Of a DNA stretch of 64,000 nt, positions 28,399 through 37,196 are shown in pieces. The stretch lies in assembly GCF_902158555.1 (NCBI RefSeq), contig NZ_CABGGS010000005.1:146165-210164 (forward strand). Reading direction: 5' to 3'. The notes beneath the pieces are model-generated. The model saw nothing but the letters and a program-made list of their open reading frames with translations. It was not told the DNA's origin and did no database searches. Each line of letters begins with the position of its first letter. Positions within the stretch are counted from its first letter, which is position 1. The DNA comes from Klebsiella spallanzanii. GTDB taxonomy: Bacteria; Pseudomonadota; Gammaproteobacteria; Enterobacterales; Enterobacteriaceae. Position numbers and translations under genes: made by a program.

Positions 28399-28575
28399 TC
28401 TCTTCCGTGAAGCATTAAGTACAACAATAATAACCACGCCCATTAATAAGTTAAATGTAAATACTGATTACAGGGCAGGATTGTGAACCGGCACAGAGCA
28501 TTTCAGCTGCCTGCAGGTCTGGACGTTAATCGCCACCTCAAGGGAACAACGCACAATGCAGCTTCAGGTTTCCTT

Positions 28576-28667
28576 CCCGGTGGCGCTGCGCTGACCGGGC
28601 TACAGGTATCCAACCATCTGCGGACCCGTAGCCCGGAAAAGGTGCGTCAAGCACCGCCTCCGGGGAA
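28576..28667. repeat. BIME (paired REP elements)
   Basis: CCCGGTGGCGCTGCGCTGACCG (28576 onward) and, inverted, CGTAGCCCGGAAAAGGTGCG through CACCGCCTCCGGGG (28627-28667) are two REP units in opposite orientation. They end 13 bases before brnA. A similar pair lies on the other side of brnA/brnT. Confidence 0.8.
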
Positions 28668-28679
28668 ACATAAGGCAGG

Positions 28680-28982
28680 TTATTTCTTATTAAGATCGCG
28701 AATCATCGCTTCTCTTAAGATTGCATTCAAGCGGGTTTGGTAGCCTTTCCCAGGTCGTTTTAGCCACTCCATAACATCAGCATCAATACGTACAGAAGCC
28801 TGCGTTTTTAGCGGTCGATAAAATTTACCGCGTACCGCATCTGACCACTGTTCATCCTCTGTTGCCGGGATATCACTGTAATCAATTTCATCATCCGTTT
28901 TCTTCGCCAGCGCTTTAAGTTCAGCATCTCGCTCGACTGTAAGCCCAGCCGGGTTATCGCGTTTATGTTTAACCATGTTCAT
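28680..28982 (-). CDS. brnA: BrnA-family antitoxin
   Basis: A 100-residue protein with the BrnA signature: the region EIDYSDIPATEDEQWSDAVRG followed by the ribbon-helix-helix DNA-binding part KTQASVRIDADVMEWLKRPGKGYQTRLNAILREAMI. BrnA neutralises the RNase toxin BrnT and represses the operon. Here the upstream brnT is only a C-terminal remnant that overlaps the brnA start by 14 bases, so this is an orphan antitoxin. A longer in-frame start reads through the brnT remnant in another frame and is not credible. Confidence 0.88.
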   Translation of the reverse strand: MNMVKHKRDNPAGLTVERDAELKALAKKTDDEIDYSDIPATEDEQWSDAVRGKFYRPLKTQASVRIDADVMEWLKRPGKGYQTRLNAILREAMIRDLNKK

Positions 28983-29100
28983 AACGATTCCTCTCTTTGC
29001 TGTTCGCCTTCCGGGCGCTGATGATACGAACGACCTCTGTTCCGCTTTCAAAACGGATTGTATATACAAAAAAGTACAGACAATTATCTGGAGATAAGAA
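28969..29100 (-). pseudogene. brnT: BrnT toxin remnant (C-terminal part only)
   Basis: In the frame ending at TAA 28969-28971 the minus strand reads NCLYFFVYTIRFESG, then TEVVRIISARKANSKERNRY, the well conserved end of BrnT (R-I-I-S-A-R-K-A...E). Upstream the frame continues as an AT-rich stretch without the N-terminal F-D--K---N--KH-G motif that carries the fold and an active-site residue, and it has no start codon with a ribosome site. About half of the normal ~90 residues is missing. A BIME begins about 50 bases further upstream, near the likely breakpoint. Confidence 0.8.
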
Positions 29101-29152
29101 TGTCAACGTTGGAAAAAACCTCACATTTTTAAAGCAGGATTTGTAAAGGTTC

Positions 29153-29243
29153 TCCCGGTGGCGCTGCGCTGACCGGGCTACGGGTTCACTGCCGTCTGCG
29201 GGCCGGTAGCCCGGACAGGCGCGTCAAGCGCCGCCTCCGGGGA
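29153..29243. repeat. BIME (paired REP elements)
   Basis: CCCGGTGGCGCTGCGCTGACCG and the inverted GGTAGCCCGGACAGGCGCG through CGCCGCCTCCGGGG form a second REP pair, nearly the same as the one at 28576. It lies between the brnT remnant and fosA. Confidence 0.8.
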
Positions 29244-29273
29244 AACAACGCGCAATTTAGCTCCAGCCGTCCG

Positions 29274-29696
29274 CTAGTCCTCGCCAAAAAACACCATGCC
29301 TTTATAGGGTTTCTCCCGGCAGGCTGCCAGGCGCTGGGCGAGGCTGCCGACGTGCAGCTCCAGCTTATGACCGTCCGGGTCGAGGAAATAGTGCGATGCG
29401 CCTTCGCTTTTATTCGTTTTCCATACCGGGACGCCAGCCGCATTCAAGCGCTCGGCAAAACCCGCAAAGTTCTCTTGCGCAATACTAAACGCGTAATGGG
29501 TATAATCGCTCTCCTCCGGCGGGGTGACCTGCCGCTGCGGATCCAGCGACAGGCACAGCCACAGATCGCCGCAGGAGAGATACGCGCCGTTATCCCACTG
29601 TGCGTGCAGCGTCATCCCCAGAAGCTGCTGATAAAACGCTACGCTCGGCGCCAGCTGGCTGACCGCCAGGGTCAGGTGATTTAATCCGCTTAACAT
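29274..29696 (-). CDS. fosA: FosA fosfomycin glutathione transferase
   Basis: A 140-residue vicinal-oxygen-chelate enzyme almost the same as chromosomal Klebsiella FosA. It opens the epoxide of fosfomycin with glutathione using Mn2+ and K+. Metal ligands His7 (GLNHLTL), His67 (DYTHYAF) and Glu113 (HKLELHV) are present, as is the K+ loop [14 protein letters not shown]. It starts within the last codons of the upstream LysR gene (ATGTTAA overlap of seven bases), with AGAGGA in that gene as ribosome site, so the two are co-transcribed. It should give intrinsic low-level resistance. Confidence 0.95.
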   Translation of the reverse strand: MLSGLNHLTLAVSQLAPSVAFYQQLLGMTLHAQWDNGAYLSCGDLWLCLSLDPQRQVTPPEESDYTHYAFSIAQENFAGFAERLNAAGVPVWKTNKSEGASHYFLDPDGHKLELHVGSLAQRLAACREKPYKGMVFFGED

Positions 29697-30598
29697 GACT
29701 TATCCTCTAATGACATGACAATTTGCTGGCGCAGCCACCGATGCGCCGGGTCGCGGTGCCAGCGCTCGTGCCACAGCATCAGCATATCAAACCCGGCCAC
29801 CGCCATCGGCGGTTCGACCACCGTCAGGCCACCTGCTCCACGCACCAGACGCTCCGGCAGCACCGCCACCAGCTCGCTATTGCGCAGCGTCTCCAGCATA
29901 AACAGGAAATGTGGCACCGAGAGGACAACCCGCCGCGCCAGACCGAGGTTCGCCAGCGCGGTATCGGTTGCCGCGCTGAATCCCCCACCGTCCGGCGAGA
30001 CGATCACCTGATCCAACTGGCAGAACTGCTCCAGACTTAACGCGGATTGCAGCGCCGGATGCCCCGCTCTGCCCGCCAGCACGTAGCGTTCGCGAAACAG
30101 CAAACGCTGATGCAACCCCGGCGGCGCGCCGTCATGAGTATGGAAAAACAGATCTACTTCATCGCGATCCGCCTGCTGAATCAACCGCGAGGGCTGTAGT
30201 TCAAACACCGCCAGGCGGCTGGCCGGAGAAGCAGTGCGCAGCACGTTGAGCGCCGGCAGCAGAATCGCCGACGCCATATAGTCCGTTGCCGCCACCCGCC
30301 AGGTCTGCGCCGCCGTCGCCGGGTCAAAGGTCTGAACCGGCGCAACCGCCAACTCCAGCACCAGCAGCGCATCACGCAGCGGCCCGCGTAGCTCATCGGC
30401 GCGGGCGGTAGGCTGCATCCCACGCGGACCCGGCAGCAGCAGCGGATCGGCGAAAATCTCCCGCAACCTCGCCAGTTGAACGCTGACCGACGGCTGAGAC
30501 AGATTAAGGCGCTGCGCCGCTCGGGTGACGTTGTTTTCGCTGAGCAGCACGTCGAGAGTGCGCAGCAGGTTGAGGTCCAGACGCTGAATATTAATCAT
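29690..30598 (-). CDS. LysR-family regulator
   Basis: A 302-residue LysR regulator. The winged helix is [46 protein letters not shown]; the effector domain starts near residue 90. The start at 30598 is preceded by ACAGG, and the ATG at 30613 has no ribosome site. It is divergent from the quinone reductase gene (87 bases apart) and is translationally coupled to fosA downstream. LysR proteins mostly control the divergent gene, so the reductase is the first candidate target; coupling makes fosA follow its own level. Confidence 0.9.
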   Translation of the reverse strand: MINIQRLDLNLLRTLDVLLSENNVTRAAQRLNLSQPSVSVQLARLREIFADPLLLPGPRGMQPTARADELRGPLRDALLVLELAVAPVQTFDPATAAQTWRVAATDYMASAILLPALNVLRTASPASRLAVFELQPSRLIQQADRDEVDLFFHTHDGAPPGLHQRLLFRERYVLAGRAGHPALQSALSLEQFCQLDQVIVSPDGGGFSAATDTALANLGLARRVVLSVPHFLFMLETLRNSELVAVLPERLVRGAGGLTVVEPPMAVAGFDMLMLWHERWHRDPAHRWLRQQIVMSLEDKSC

Positions 30599-30685
30599 CA
30601 CTATACCTGTCATTAAGGTAATTCATTTCTACTATAACGCCGCGCCCTCTACTCTGCAGCTCTCCATGACTCAGAGGTGATTTCA

Positions 30686-31468
30686 ATGAAAGTGTTACTG
30701 GTTTACGCCCATCCCGAACCGCGTTCGCTTAACGGCGCGCTGAAAGGTTTTGCCGTGCAGCATCTGCAAAATGCCGGTCACGACGTGCAGGTGTCAGATC
30801 TCTACGCCATGCGCTGGAAGGCGGGGTTTGATGCCGATGACAGCAGCGCCCCGCCGGTGGGTGATAGCTGGCGGGCAACGTTGGATTCGCAATATGCCTT
30901 CGCTCACGGTACGCAAAGTGCGGATATCACTGGCGAACAGGAGAAGCTGCTGTGGGCCGATACGGTGATTTTTCAGTTCCCGCTGTGGTGGTTTTCCATG
31001 CCTGCCATTATGAAAGGCTGGATTGACCGGGTTTACGCTTACGGGTTTGCCTACGGCGTCGGCGAGCACAGCGAAAAACACTGGGGCGATCGCTACGGTG
31101 AAGGGACGTTCGCGGGCAAACGGGCAATGCTGATCGTCACCGCAGGAGGATGGGCGGAGCACTACGCGCCGCGCGGGATTAACGGTCCTGTCGACGATAT
31201 CCTGTTCCCCATTCAGCACGGAATGCTGTTCTATCCCGGCTTTGACGTGTTACCGCCGCTGGTGTTTTACCGCACCGATAAACTCGATGAGCATCGCTTT
31301 AAAACACTGCGCGATGAGCTGGCCCAACGACTGGATACCTTATCTGAAACCGCGCCAATTCCCTTCCGCCGCCAGAACCATGGCGATTACCTGATCCCTT
31401 CTCTGGCTCTGCGTCCGGAGCTGGCACCGGGTGAAAGCGGTTTAGGTATACATCTAGACCACCATTAA
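30686..31468 (+). CDS. NAD(P)H dehydrogenase (quinone), flavodoxin-like fold
   Basis: A 260-residue enzyme of the NQO1/MdaB/KefF group: N-terminal VLLVYAHPEPRSLNGALK (FMN/FAD phosphate loop), FQFPLWWFSMPAIMKGWIDR near residue 100 (the hallmark of this family), and TAGGWAEHYAPRG near residue 155. These flavoproteins reduce quinones or nitro compounds by two electrons. AGAGG precedes the ATG at 30686. It is divergent from a LysR gene, which suggests induction by an electrophilic or quinone compound. The substrate is unknown. Confidence 0.88.
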   Translation: MKVLLVYAHPEPRSLNGALKGFAVQHLQNAGHDVQVSDLYAMRWKAGFDADDSSAPPVGDSWRATLDSQYAFAHGTQSADITGEQEKLLWADTVIFQFPLWWFSMPAIMKGWIDRVYAYGFAYGVGEHSEKHWGDRYGEGTFAGKRAMLIVTAGGWAEHYAPRGINGPVDDILFPIQHGMLFYPGFDVLPPLVFYRTDKLDEHRFKTLRDELAQRLDTLSETAPIPFRRQNHGDYLIPSLALRPELAPGESGLGIHLDHH

Positions 31469-31520
31469 TTTACCCCCTAAATAATTAACACCGAAGGAGC
31501 GAAGCCGCAGGTCGCGGATA

Positions 31521-33479
31521 TTAGCATAGGCTGAAATCGGCCTGCGCCTGCGCCAGCTTTTTCGCGGCCTCCTGCAAAGGCTCGCGCAGCGTCGACATCC
31601 GCCGTTCAGACTCCAGACTAAAACGCTGTAGCTCCACCGCGCCGTTTGTTAATGCCGCTTCCAGCGCCACTCGTCGGGCGGCGAACTTCGCCTTCACCGC
31701 GTTGGTGTCGCTGAGCGGTACCGCTTCGGCCGCGTTGAAGACAAAGCGCCGTTCGCAGCTGGCCTTCCACTCCAGCACCGCCTGGGCCAGATGATTTCCA
31801 AAACCTTTAACTTTTATTAGTTTTCGTTTGCTGACATCCGCCGCAGTTTTAATACCGGACGAACGCAGCGCCGCCTTGCGTGTAGGGCCGACGCCGTGGA
31901 TCGACGCAGAGGCAATCAGGCATGTTGCGAGAAATTTATTCCGTTGGCGTTCCCGCGCCGTCTTTTGCAGATCGTCAAGCTCTGCCTTTTCCGCTGCCGG
32001 CAGACCATCAAGTTCTTCTTTGCGCTGCATCAGCGCCGCACGTTTGGCCATAAAACCTTCGGGCCCGCAAGAGTGCTGCGCCTGATTGACAAGCTGACGA
32101 TACGCATTTTCGGCAAGATCCATCGCCGTACGGCGCTGCCGTACTTCCTCTTTGCGCATCAGCTCACCGATATGTTTTACCCCCCAGACCGCCAGAGCGC
32201 CGCCAATCAGCGACCAGAGCCATCCCTGCGACATATAGAAAACTTTCATTGTCACAACCATTATCACGATGGCAATAAACGCCACCACGAATTGAGCGAC
32301 GGTAACCGCTTTTTTCCCTGGGATATTCTGCGGTAGCGGGCGAGGCGTTACCTGATAATGTAAAGCGGAGGGAAGATTCAACGGCCGCGGCGGCGATGCT
32401 GCCGCAATCGCGCCCACCACCCTCGCCATCACAAAATTCCCCGTCGGCGTTCTGACGGTAACATTCAGATCGATAAAATAGCTCACCCCCTGATTTTCCA
32501 GCTCGCACCAGGGGCAGCGGGTTAAATGATCGGGAAAAACATGCATTGCAGAGGCGGCGCATTTTCTTAATTGCTGGCGTACCTGATCCAGCGCACTCAC
32601 CCACTGCTGCGCCGTCGGACGCCCTTTTTCAACCCCTTGTTCGGTGAACGCCAGATGAAACATAGAGGCCAGCGAATGGGGAAGTATCGATATGGGAATC
32701 GAGCGCGGAGGCGGCCGAAAGCCGCGCTGCTGATTATCGCTGGCGTAAGCGTAACGAAAATGCGCAATATCCGATTCCAGCGCATTACCCGCCTCTTTTA
32801 ACAACGGGATACCGGAATAAGGGTGCCGACCGCCAAACAAAACATGGAAAATAAGCAGCGCAAGGCCGAAGTTATCGTGGTTTTGTGTACGGTTAAACCC
32901 GGAGAAGGAAGGTAATGATTGCAGCTCTGGCGGGGTAAAATGCGCCACGCCGACCTCACAAAGGTGCAGCGTGCCCCGTTCATCAATCTGGAACGAATCA
33001 CTGTCTATCAGGACAACTTTGCTGTCTTTCCCCACCATAAAGCTGTTCTGATTCACATCACCGACAATATGCCCGTGAGCGTGGACAGTTTCGAAAGAGG
33101 CGGCGATATTGCGAGCAACATACAGCAAAAAATCCCATGCTGAATCAGGGTAATGCTGCCGCCGATGCGCGGGGCTATAGACCATATGGATCGGCTCTTT
33201 TCCTGTGACCTTAGGCATCAGGAAGCCCACCACCCTACCTCCACGCCCGGCGTGCAGCGTTGTCTGCGGCCAGGCGATATAGCTAAAGAGCTGCTCGTCT
33301 GCTGTTGCCGCCATAAAGCTCAGCTTGGCCTGCTTCAGGTTGTCCGGCGGCGTGTGATAAATCTTGGCAACGCTGTCACGCCGTTCCGCCACCTCAAACA
33401 CAGAGCCTTCGCCGCCCTTGCCTAACTCTCGCCCCAGCGTTACCGCATCGCCGGTAGATGTATATAAATGTCCTTTCAT
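31521..33479 (-). CDS. Protein kinase with membrane segments and helix-hairpin-helix domain (TerY triad)
   Basis: A 652-residue protein. Kinase domain (1-300): ELGKGGEGSVFEV glycine loop, VAKIYHTP with the ATP lysine, HGHIVGDVNQNSFMV catalytic loop and VVLIDSDSF replacing DFG. A CPWCELE zinc-ribbon-like motif, two membrane segments (AQFVVAFIAIVIMVVTM and WLWSLIGGALAVWGV, about residues 395-435), a coiled coil and helix-hairpin-helix repeats (IHGVGPTRKAALRSSG, LIKVKGFGNHLAQAVLEW) follow. Its ATG overlaps the PP2C stop (ATGA). With PP2C and vWA proteins it makes the TerY-P triad described for tellurite/stress systems; its targets are not known. Confidence 0.88.
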   Translation of the reverse strand: MKGHLYTSTGDAVTLGRELGKGGEGSVFEVAERRDSVAKIYHTPPDNLKQAKLSFMAATADEQLFSYIAWPQTTLHAGRGGRVVGFLMPKVTGKEPIHMVYSPAHRRQHYPDSAWDFLLYVARNIAASFETVHAHGHIVGDVNQNSFMVGKDSKVVLIDSDSFQIDERGTLHLCEVGVAHFTPPELQSLPSFSGFNRTQNHDNFGLALLIFHVLFGGRHPYSGIPLLKEAGNALESDIAHFRYAYASDNQQRGFRPPPRSIPISILPHSLASMFHLAFTEQGVEKGRPTAQQWVSALDQVRQQLRKCAASAMHVFPDHLTRCPWCELENQGVSYFIDLNVTVRTPTGNFVMARVVGAIAAASPPRPLNLPSALHYQVTPRPLPQNIPGKKAVTVAQFVVAFIAIVIMVVTMKVFYMSQGWLWSLIGGALAVWGVKHIGELMRKEEVRQRRTAMDLAENAYRQLVNQAQHSCGPEGFMAKRAALMQRKEELDGLPAAEKAELDDLQKTARERQRNKFLATCLIASASIHGVGPTRKAALRSSGIKTAADVSKRKLIKVKGFGNHLAQAVLEWKASCERRFVFNAAEAVPLSDTNAVKAKFAARRVALEAALTNGAVELQRFSLESERRMSTLREPLQEAAKKLAQAQADFSLC

Positions 33480-34237
33480 GGCACCCACAACGCCAGCACC
33501 AGCGTTTTATCATCATCCGTGCGTTCATTAACCGACGGGCTGCCCAAAAATTCGACCAACAGGTCCGGTAACATTGCCGCCTGCTGCGGTGAAACGCTGG
33601 CCATCACGTTGAAAAACGGCGTAAAAAACGGCTCATGAGGAGTATTGTCCGTAAGATTAAGCGCCAGCCGCTGGATGCCGTCGGTAAACGCCGCCACCTT
33701 CAGCGCCCGCGCTGGCATGAAATGCGTCTCCAGGACGTTCACTGCGTCTTCATCCGTCACAAACCAGGTCATATTGGCATACTCGCCGGTCATCGGTACC
33801 AGCGGAACCTCCAACCCTTCGCCGCAATCTACGGCTACGCCGCCGTCGCCAATCTGCATAATAAGCGTCGCGTTTTCCATAGAGAGTACGCCTAAAAAGG
33901 TGCAGGCATAATCGCGCTCCGTCAGCGAGTGAGCGGCGGCCGCCGCCAGAATGCGTTCCTTTATGACCAGCACGATATCAACAGCTAACGCTTCATTAAG
34001 CGCAAACGCGCCCTGGCGGACTCTGTCAGCCAGCCAGGCCGATGCGGCTTCAACGGCCAGTTCCGCCCCTTCACCGCCCCGCTGCGCGCTGCCTGCGCCG
34101 TCGGAGACAAACAGTGAAAGCAGCGGCTGCCCATCGTTGAGCATATCAACCCTTGCCAGGCAGCGATCCTGGCAAGGGGTTTGGGTGCTGAGATGAGACG
34201 TACCGACCTCGGAACCATAAACCAGACGCCAGGTCAC
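33476..34237 (-). CDS. PP2C-family protein phosphatase (TerY triad)
   Basis: A PP2C-type Ser/Thr phosphatase of about 253 residues: [40 protein letters not shown] with the first metal Asp, [15 protein letters not shown], and the C-terminal [14 protein letters not shown] with the last metal Asp. I chose the GTG at 34237, which overlaps the TerY stop as GTGA and makes the protein begin [11 protein letters not shown] like its relatives; a GTG at 34249 is possible. It presumably reverses the action of the kinase encoded next. Confidence 0.88.
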   Translation of the reverse strand: MTWRLVYGSEVGTSHLSTQTPCQDRCLARVDMLNDGQPLLSLFVSDGAGSAQRGGEGAELAVEAASAWLADRVRQGAFALNEALAVDIVLVIKERILAAAAAHSLTERDYACTFLGVLSMENATLIMQIGDGGVAVDCGEGLEVPLVPMTGEYANMTWFVTDEDAVNVLETHFMPARALKVAAFTDGIQRLALNLTDNTPHEPFFTPFFNVMASVSPQQAAMLPDLLVEFLGSPSVNERTDDDKTLVLALWVP

Positions 34238-34893
34238 ACTGACGCCCACCCTTTTGGTGATTCAAGCGCGACTTCAGTTCCCGGCGTGGAGCGGGAAACG
34301 GAACGCAGCGAGCTGGAAAGCCAGCTAAACAGTTCACGGAACTGCAGTCCCTGCAACGACAGCGGCTGCCGTACACTAATTTTCGCCAGCGTGTTCATAT
34401 CTGCGCTCTGTACGCCAATGGAGAAAAAGGCGAACTTTTTGGCAGCCTCGCCTTCACTCACCATGGCCGCCGCCGACTGCCAGCTATCCGTCGGCCCGCC
34501 GTCGGTGATCAGAAAGACCCACGGGCGGTAATATGAAATGCCGTTAGCGCGGTACTCGCGTTTACGCTCTTCAACCATATTGAGCGCCTGGGTGATAGCC
34601 GCTCCCATTGGCGTATCGCCCTGCGCATAGAGGATCGGCGGGAAAAAGCTTTCCGCGCTGGTGAAAGGTTGCTCCACTTTTACCGGACCAAACGTCACGA
34701 TGCTTAAATCTACGCGTTTCATCGCCAGCGCATCTGAAAGCAGTTCATCGCGAAAGGTCATCAGACCGGCATTGAGTTCATTGATAGGGCGACCGATCAT
34801 CGACCCTGAGACATCCAGCAGCAGTACGCAAGGGCAGCGTGGCTCTGGATTACTGGCAAAATCACTGGTACCAAAGGTAATTTGTTCGCTCAT
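34234..34893 (-). CDS. TerY-like von Willebrand factor A protein
   Basis: A 219-residue vWA-domain protein with the metal-ion (MIDAS) motif [15 protein letters not shown] near residue 25 and [15 protein letters not shown] near residue 125, the length and pattern of TerY. The start at 34893 has AAAGGA upstream; the frame stays open far upstream without a family resemblance. It is the first gene of the vWA-PP2C-kinase operon. In the model for TerY triads the vWA protein is a scaffold whose phosphorylation is set by the other two. No terABCDE genes are in the window. Confidence 0.9.
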   Translation of the reverse strand: MSEQITFGTSDFASNPEPRCPCVLLLDVSGSMIGRPINELNAGLMTFRDELLSDALAMKRVDLSIVTFGPVKVEQPFTSAESFFPPILYAQGDTPMGAAITQALNMVEERKREYRANGISYYRPWVFLITDGGPTDSWQSAAAMVSEGEAAKKFAFFSIGVQSADMNTLAKISVRQPLSLQGLQFRELFSWLSSSLRSVSRSTPGTEVALESPKGWASV

Positions 34894-35136
34894 GAGAATT
34901 CCTTTCTTTATTTGAGTGGTGTCATCACAACGAGGTGGATAATCCATCCCATCCCTAACGTTGGCAGAGGTGATAATAACCTGGGAAATTAAAAAAACAG
35001 TAAATAATAAATGGGTTAGCGCGGAGCAAGCGGACGAAGAATACCACCACAATTCATAAGGTGAATTGTGAGCCTCCACGCAATAACCGAATCCCGTCCC
35101 GGTGCGCCTCTTCGCATATTGATAGCGATCAAGAAT

Positions 35137-35162
35137 AATCATACCGTCTGGTCGGTATGATT
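35137..35162. promoter_or_regulatory. Perfect inverted repeat, TetR operator
   Basis: AATCATACCG and CGGTATGATT are exact reverse complements around TCTGGT, ending seven bases before the TetR gene start codon at 35169. The core ACCG-N6-CGGT is a common TetR-family operator form. Binding here would block the gene's own expression; the 275-base gap to the divergent terY gene shows no second copy. Confidence 0.75.
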
Positions 35163-35168
35163 CGGGCC

Positions 35169-35741
35169 ATGAACACAGAAGCCCAACATCGAAAAAAAGA
35201 CCCGGTCCGTTTATACAAGCAGTTGCTGGAATCAGCGGCCACCATTGCCGGTCGGGACGGCATCGCCGCTCTCTCACTGAACGCCGTTGCGCGCGAGGCG
35301 GGTGTCAGCAAAGGCGGCTTACTGCACCATTTCCCGAACAAACAGGCGCTGATTTTTGCCCTCTTTGCCCGCCTGCTGGCGATTATGGAGGAGGCGATTT
35401 CTGAGCTGATGGCTGCAGATAATATCTCTTATGGCCGATTTACTCGTGCGTATCTGCACTACTTGTCAGCCCCGGAGCTGACGGACACCCAGGAGAGCCG
35501 CCAGTTAATGGTGCTGTCGCTGGCGATGCCGGATGAGCCGGTACTGCGAAAATGCTGGCGCGACTGGATGCTTGACCATCTGGCGAAGGGTGACGAACTG
35601 GACAATAGCCATACCGGCACGCTGGTGCGCTATGCGGCGGACGGCATCTGGCTATCGGAATTAACCGAGGGGCGCACGATGAGCGCCGGGCACCGGCAGT
35701 CGCTGGTCAGCGATCTGACGAAGATGACGCTTCCTGCGTGA
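35169..35741 (+). CDS. TetR-family regulator
   Basis: A 190-residue TetR protein: [44 protein letters not shown] is the helix-turn-helix, and the rest is an all-helical ligand domain of the TetR_C type ([20 protein letters not shown]). The start at 35169 follows the operator palindrome; the upstream ATG at 35157 lies inside the operator and is less likely. No obvious transporter is adjacent, so the controlled gene may be elsewhere, or may be the divergent TerY operon. Confidence 0.88.
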   Translation: MNTEAQHRKKDPVRLYKQLLESAATIAGRDGIAALSLNAVAREAGVSKGGLLHHFPNKQALIFALFARLLAIMEEAISELMAADNISYGRFTRAYLHYLSAPELTDTQESRQLMVLSLAMPDEPVLRKCWRDWMLDHLAKGDELDNSHTGTLVRYAADGIWLSELTEGRTMSAGHRQSLVSDLTKMTLPA

Positions 35742-35765
35742 AGCATATATACACTAAATAATTCG

Positions 35766-35869
35766 CGTTGCAGGAAGGCGGCAAGGGAGCGAATCCCTGG
35801 GAGCATAGATAACTATGTGACCAAGGTGAGCGAGCGTAGCCAACGCACCTGCAACGTGAAGTATGACGT
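35766..35869. repeat. Enterobacterial intergenic repeat (about 100 bases)
   Basis: This block begins with CGTTGCAGG and ends with the complement CCTGCAACG, followed by GTGAAGTATGACG. Within it AGGGAGCGAATCCCT and AAGGTGAGCGAGCGTAGCCAACGC recall the dispersed intergenic repeats with the GTGAGCGAGCGNAGCCAAC core that I know from Klebsiella and related genomes. It lies between the TetR and ToxR-like genes. It is non-coding and may fold as RNA. Confidence 0.65.
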
Positions 35870-35886
35870 GATAGATTGAGGCCACG

Positions 35887-36681
35887 ATGCGCTATAACAT
35901 CCATGGCCGTCTTATTTACGATGCAACGGACGGCACTCTAACAATACCGGGAAGCAATGAGGCGGACAGCCAGCTGTCAATTACCGCCAACGCGCTGCTG
36001 TGGTTTTTCCTGCGCCATACCGCCGTGGTTAGCCGTGATGAGGTGCTTAAAAAGGTCTGGGATGATAACGGGTTAACTTCGTCGAACAGCAATCTCAATC
36101 AGTATCTGAGCATGCTGCGCAAAACCTTCCGCCACTACGATATCGATAATATTATTGTCACCGTGTCGCGCGGCCTGCTGCAACTCAACCCGGATCTCAC
36201 CATTGAGATGCTTGATGCCAGCCCTGAGCCAGAGCCGACGCCAGCTCATGCATCGAGCGAAGCCGCTGCTCCGGAAGAACACAATCCCGCTCCCACCCGC
36301 CACGCGCGCGGTACCTGCTGGTATCTTGCCGGCGTCTGTCTGCTCACTATCTCCTTGCTGCTGGTGGTGTGCAGCTTTCTCGGCAGCAGCGAGTCGCGCC
36401 CCATCACCCTGACGCAAATGAGCCACAGCCAGTGTGAGCTGCTGGCCAGCGATGAGATGCTGCGCTCCGTTGCCGGAACCGCCTACGGTAAGAATTTTGA
36501 CGCCGTACGCCAGCGTCTGAAGCTGGAGTGCAAACCCGGCGAACGCTTTGTCTTCTTCTATGGCGACCGGCTGGAAACCAACGGCCTGGGCCGGGTATTC
36601 CTCGCCCACTGCGCCATGCATGAAGATAACCCGTTCAGCTATTGCGATAACTATTTTTATTATTCATGGAAGCCGCAATGA
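35887..36681 (+). CDS. ToxR/CadC-like membrane-bound winged-helix regulator
   Basis: A 264-residue protein with an N-terminal OmpR/ToxR-type winged helix (LLWFFLRHTAVVSRDEVLKKVWDDNG, SNLNQYLSMLRKTFRHYDID), a Pro/Ala/Glu-rich linker (about 110-138), one membrane segment (YLAGVCLLTISLLLVVCSFL, about 145-164) and a short periplasmic domain with several Cys. Such proteins bind DNA from the membrane in response to a periplasmic signal. Its stop overlaps the next ATG. The choline microcompartment genes begin 900 bases later on the same strand; control of them is possible but not shown. Confidence 0.85.
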   Translation: MRYNIHGRLIYDATDGTLTIPGSNEADSQLSITANALLWFFLRHTAVVSRDEVLKKVWDDNGLTSSNSNLNQYLSMLRKTFRHYDIDNIIVTVSRGLLQLNPDLTIEMLDASPEPEPTPAHASSEAAAPEEHNPAPTRHARGTCWYLAGVCLLTISLLLVVCSFLGSSESRPITLTQMSHSQCELLASDEMLRSVAGTAYGKNFDAVRQRLKLECKPGERFVFFYGDRLETNGLGRVFLAHCAMHEDNPFSYCDNYFYYSWKPQ

Positions 36682-37196
36682 GACTCGCCCCTCGCCCCTT
36701 TTTCGCTCTTTCCAGCCTGGTGTTTATTGCCGCCGCCGGGTTCAGTGCCTGGAAGCTGCTGCCCGTCGAAAACGGCGGGATCATGAGCTGTTCGACAAAA
36801 GCGATTATGCGTTTTGAGAACATGGAGAAAGAGAACGTTAACGGCAACATTCATTTTAATTTTGCCGCTAACGGGAAGGGGTCGATGGTGGTCGAAGGCT
36901 ATACCGACTCCGCCGCCGGTTGGCTCTATCTCCAGCGTTACGTCAAATTCAGCTACACCAGCAAGCGCATCTCTACCACCGAGCGCCACTACCGCATCAG
37001 CAAGTGGGAATCCAGCGCCTCGTCCATCGATGAGTCTCCGGACGTTATCTTCGACTACTTTATGCGTGAGATGTCCGACAGCCACGACGGCCTGTTCCTC
37101 AACGCACAGAAGCTCAATGAGAAAGCGATTCTGCTCAGCTCCATTAACTCGCCGCTCTACGTCTGTACGCTGAAGTCCGGCAGTAAACTTGACTAA
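36678..37196 (+). CDS. FidL-like membrane protein
   Basis: A 172-residue protein with one N-terminal membrane segment (FFALSSLVFIAAAGFSAWKLL) and a periplasmic domain with the pattern MSCSTKAIMRFENMEKENVNGNIHFNF, as in FidL-like proteins. These nearly always follow a membrane winged-helix regulator, as here with an ATGA overlap, and probably bind or regulate its periplasmic domain. Its start at 36678 is set by that overlap. The exact function is not known. Confidence 0.75.
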   Translation: MRLAPRPFFALSSLVFIAAAGFSAWKLLPVENGGIMSCSTKAIMRFENMEKENVNGNIHFNFAANGKGSMVVEGYTDSAAGWLYLQRYVKFSYTSKRISTTERHYRISKWESSASSIDESPDVIFDYFMREMSDSHDGLFLNAQKLNEKAILLSSINSPLYVCTLKSGSKLD

